Below are positions 62,021 to 64,000 of a stretch of DNA of 64,000 nt, piece by piece. Within the stretch, counting starts at the first letter, position 1. Each line of letters opens with the position of its first letter. Under the pieces are notes generated by a model. That model was not told the origin of the DNA, did no database searches, and saw only the letters and a list, made by a program, of their open reading frames with translations. The stretch is from Paenibacillus cymbidii (lineage in GTDB: Bacteria > Bacillota > Bacilli > Paenibacillales > NBRC-103111): the NCBI RefSeq assembly GCF_004764705.1, contig NZ_SHLX01000014.1:1-64000 (forward strand), written 5' to 3'. Position numbers and translations under genes: made by a program.

Positions 62021-62731
62021 ATGAAGGTCACCGCTGGTGAATATGTATTGATTAAAGATGATGTGGAAATGGGCGAAAATGTCGTCATTGGCAATCATGT
62101 CATCATCTATGAAGGTACCCGGATCGGGGACAATGTGACGATTCACGATCATGCGGTAATTGGCAAGCAGCCGATGCGCGCGAAAAATTCAGCTCTGTCC
62201 GGATCGAGGGCGGCGCTGACCCCCGCGGTTATTCATTCCGGCTGCACGATCGGCACGTCGGCTATTGTATATGCCGGGGCGGAGCTCCGGAACGATGTGT
62301 TCGTTGCGGATCTGGCCACGATCCGGGAACGGGTTACGGTCGGCGCGAAAACGATCGTGGGCCGCGGCGTAGCCATCGAAAATGATTGCCAAATCGGTGC
62401 GAAATGCAAGCTGGAAACGAATTGTTACATAACGGCTTACTCCACGTTGGAAGACGATGTATTCATTGCCCCCTGCGTGGTAACTTCGAACGACAATTAT
62501 ATGGCGCGGACAAAGGCGCGATTCGATAAGTTTAAAGGCGTGACGGTGAAGCGCGGCGGAAGGATCGGGGTCAACGCGACGATTCTGCCCGGCCGACTGA
62601 TTGAGGAAGATGGGGTCGTGGCGGCGGGCAGTGTGGTAACCCGCGATGTCCAGTCCCGGGAAATTGTCGCAGGGGCGCCGGCCAAGAAGCTGCGCGCTGT
62701 TCCCGAGGAGCAATGGCTGGAAAATCAATAA
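62021..62731 (+). CDS. Left-handed beta-helix N-acyltransferase (WlbB-like)
   Basis: A 236-residue hexapeptide-repeat protein (MGENVVIGNHV, IGDNVTIHDHAVIG, VGAKTIVGRGVAIEN, IGVNATILPG). It ends GSVVTRDVQSREIVAGAPAK, typical of sugar N-acetyltransferases. It lacks the N-terminal sugar-binding Rossmann motif of PglD. It is still the best candidate in the window for acetylating the 4-amino sugar of the PglF/PglE pathway. AGGAGG lies 8 bases before the ATG at 62021; a TTG at 62018 is possible. Confidence 0.85.
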   Translation: MKVTAGEYVLIKDDVEMGENVVIGNHVIIYEGTRIGDNVTIHDHAVIGKQPMRAKNSALSGSRAALTPAVIHSGCTIGTSAIVYAGAELRNDVFVADLATIRERVTVGAKTIVGRGVAIENDCQIGAKCKLETNCYITAYSTLEDDVFIAPCVVTSNDNYMARTKARFDKFKGVTVKRGGRIGVNATILPGRLIEEDGVVAAGSVVTRDVQSREIVAGAPAKKLRAVPEEQWLENQ

Positions 62732-62766
62732 CGGCCACAAATTGAAAGCGAAAGTTGCGTGAATGG

Positions 62767-63843
62767 ATGAAGAAGGGGAGAGTGGCGGTAAAATTGGCTG
62801 GGTTGCTGGCGGCGCTCGTGGCGACGGGCAACATCAGCATGTATTCGGCAACGGCGGCGCAAACGCCGGAGCGGGTGGAGGTATATTTTGCCCCGCTGAA
62901 GCTGTTGTTTGACGGGAAGCAGTATGCGCCTCCGGGAGGGCAGGAAGGATTTCTATATAATGACAGCACTTACGTTCCGCTTCGGTTCATTACGTACGCG
63001 CTGAATAAAGATATTGCTTGGGACGGCGAGACGTATACGGTTTCGATTTCGAAGCCGGTGGGGCTTGGGCAGAAGGAAGTTGACGCGTATCGGGCCAACC
63101 ATGAAGTGGAAAGCAACCCGGGTGAGGCCGAGCCGGTGGATGCGGCGCAATTGAAGCCGGAAAGGATTGAGGCGTATTTCGAAGATGTGACGTATGTATT
63201 CGACGGGAAGGTCAAGGAGCCGCCGAAGGATCAGCCCGGGTTGATTGTGAATGACAGTTTGTATGTGCCGCTGCGTTTTTTCTCGCAGTCGGTGGGCAGG
63301 CAAATTGACTGGGATCCGAAGACTTATTCGGTGAAGGTGGAAACAACGGTTCAGACGGAGAATGACGAGGCTAAGGCTACACCAAAGCCGTCGCCCTCGC
63401 CGACTCCGACACCAACGGCATCGCCGACGGCGTCGCCAAAGCCGTCCGCATCAACTGCGCCCGGAGGGGCAGCGGTTGGTGGCGGAGTTCCTGTCGGCGG
63501 AGGCGCTCCGGGAGGAGCCGGGGCGTCCGGCCCGGCGAGCAAGCCGAGCTATAGCGAGCTGACGTCGGCTGCCGAGGGACGGATTTCGTCTTTGCACGAT
63601 CGAGCCCAAGATTATTTTAAAGATTTGGCGTTACGATATTTATTCGCATCCAGTCAAGAGGAGAGGAACCAACTGAGGAGCCAGGGATCGGCTGCGTTGA
63701 GCGGCTTCGACGCCGAGTTCGCCGGAATTATGGACTCGCTTCGTAGTCAGTTGACGGCCAACGGATACGATACTTCGATCATCGCCACATACGAAAGCGG
63801 GTATGCAAACGAGAAGGAGAAACAGTTAAGCAATTACAAATAG
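62767..63843 (+). CDS. Secreted protein with two copper-amine-oxidase-type stalk domains
   Basis: A 358-residue exported protein with a signal peptide to about Ala30 (SATAAQ). Two stalk domains follow (near 35-100, with YNDSTYVPLRFITYALNKDI, and near 130-200, with VNDSLYVPLRFFSQSVGRQI). After a Pro/Thr/Ser linker and a Gly-rich patch comes a helical C-terminal region of about 90 residues (KPSYSELTSAAEGRISSLH, EEKEKQLSNYK-like end). Such stalk domains are common in Paenibacillus wall proteins and have no copper enzyme function alone. The start is uncertain, with a TTG at 62755 also possible and no strong ribosome site. Confidence 0.8.
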   Translation: MKKGRVAVKLAGLLAALVATGNISMYSATAAQTPERVEVYFAPLKLLFDGKQYAPPGGQEGFLYNDSTYVPLRFITYALNKDIAWDGETYTVSISKPVGLGQKEVDAYRANHEVESNPGEAEPVDAAQLKPERIEAYFEDVTYVFDGKVKEPPKDQPGLIVNDSLYVPLRFFSQSVGRQIDWDPKTYSVKVETTVQTENDEAKATPKPSPSPTPTPTASPTASPKPSASTAPGGAAVGGGVPVGGGAPGGAGASGPASKPSYSELTSAAEGRISSLHDRAQDYFKDLALRYLFASSQEERNQLRSQGSAALSGFDAEFAGIMDSLRSQLTANGYDTSIIATYESGYANEKEKQLSNYK

Positions 63844-63856
63844 AAGGCCATATAGC

Positions 63857-63884
63857 AAAACCGTCCGCAACCGGGCGGTTTTTT
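63857..63884 (+). terminator. Intrinsic terminator after the stalk-domain gene
   Basis: AACCGTCCG and CGGGCGGTT pair around CAAC and are followed by TTTTTAC. Confidence 0.85.
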
Positions 63885-63900
63885 ACTTTGTAAATTTTCA

Positions 63901-63914
63901 CGTAAACGCTTCCG
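63901..63914 (+). promoter_or_regulatory. cre-like site before the next gene
   Basis: CGTAAACGCTTCCG matches the CcpA cre consensus TGWAARCGYTWNCW at all but the two end bases. A TATAAT box follows at 63953-63958. The gene it serves lies beyond the window. Confidence 0.4.
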
Positions 63915-64000
63915 CCGCGCCAGCCTTTATTCCTATTTTCGACAGATTACGGTATAATTTTTGCTATCAGCTTCGTATTGACACGGGATTATCAAGGTGC

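Noticed and set aside
1..64000. tRNA or rRNA genes
   Set aside because: No cloverleaf-like or rRNA-like conserved segments were recognised on reading; a tRNA covariance search would settle it.

Overview
The window looks like chromosome of a spore-former relative in the Paenibacillaceae (Paenibacillus or Cohnella type). The support is indirect but consistent: S-layer-homology (SLH) proteins, copper-amine-oxidase-type stalk domains, LplA/LplB/YtcP-type oligosaccharide importers, many AraC regulators, an LtaS-type lipoteichoic acid synthase, a YwqC/D/E-type tyrosine kinase module, strong AGGAGG ribosome sites and frequent GTG/TTG starts. No rRNA, tRNA or CRISPR array was found. Most of the window is GC-rich; about 50.46-61.1 kb is distinctly AT-rich.

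Layout. 0-0.35 kb: a 12-bp minisatellite. 0.5-1.4 kb: an IS1595-like transposase whose catalytic acidic residues look lost. 1.9-5.5 kb: a heterodimeric ABC exporter. 5.7-9.7 kb: a sugar isomerase/epimerase divergent from two Gfo/Idh/MocA dehydrogenases and an AraC regulator. 9.7-12.3 kb: LTA synthase and a PAP2 phosphatase, behind a leader that contains an intrinsic terminator. 12.7-15.8 kb: nagB-nagA with a convergent ROK regulator. 16.0-20.6 kb: an SGNH esterase and a 1221-residue SLH protein with a long glycine-rich region. 20.7-22.5 kb: a phytanoyl-CoA-dioxygenase-family protein and an AraC regulator.

22.6-35.9 kb is a glycan-utilisation locus: a GntR/LacI-type regulator, a glycosidase-like beta-propeller protein, a three-gene oligosaccharide ABC importer, an FG-GAP protein, a second glycosidase-like propeller, a sialidase-superfamily protein and an N-acetylneuraminate-lyase-type aldolase. 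None of the four propeller proteins has a signal peptide, so the likely scheme is import first and cytoplasmic breakdown afterwards. A shared 10-11 bp motif (AATCWGTCGGA) sits at three promoters of the locus. 35.9-37.1 kb holds three stacked tandem arrays (5 x 52 bp, about 34 x 12 bp, 8 x 50 bp), two of which encode a hairpin in every unit. 37.6-40.6 kb is a LacI-SIS isomerase-PfkB kinase-FucU/RbsD operon with the same 17-bp site in front of its first two genes; it could convert D-arabinose to ribulose 5-phosphate.

40.8-43.2 kb has a secreted Big2/dockerin-like protein and a Rieske protein. 43.4-61.1 kb is a surface-polysaccharide cluster: phosphatase YwqE, an SLH protein, co-polymerase YwqC, kinase YwqD, then PglF/PglE/PglC-type enzymes for a bacillosamine-like first sugar, two GT2 glycosyltransferases, LicD, an EpsG-like polymerase, a CDP-glycerol phosphotransferase, a MurJ-type flippase, TagD and GalE. 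This predicts a Wzx/Wzy-type polymer carrying glycerol phosphate. 61.2-63.8 kb has a membrane-anchored protein of unknown function, a hexapeptide acyltransferase and a secreted stalk-domain protein.
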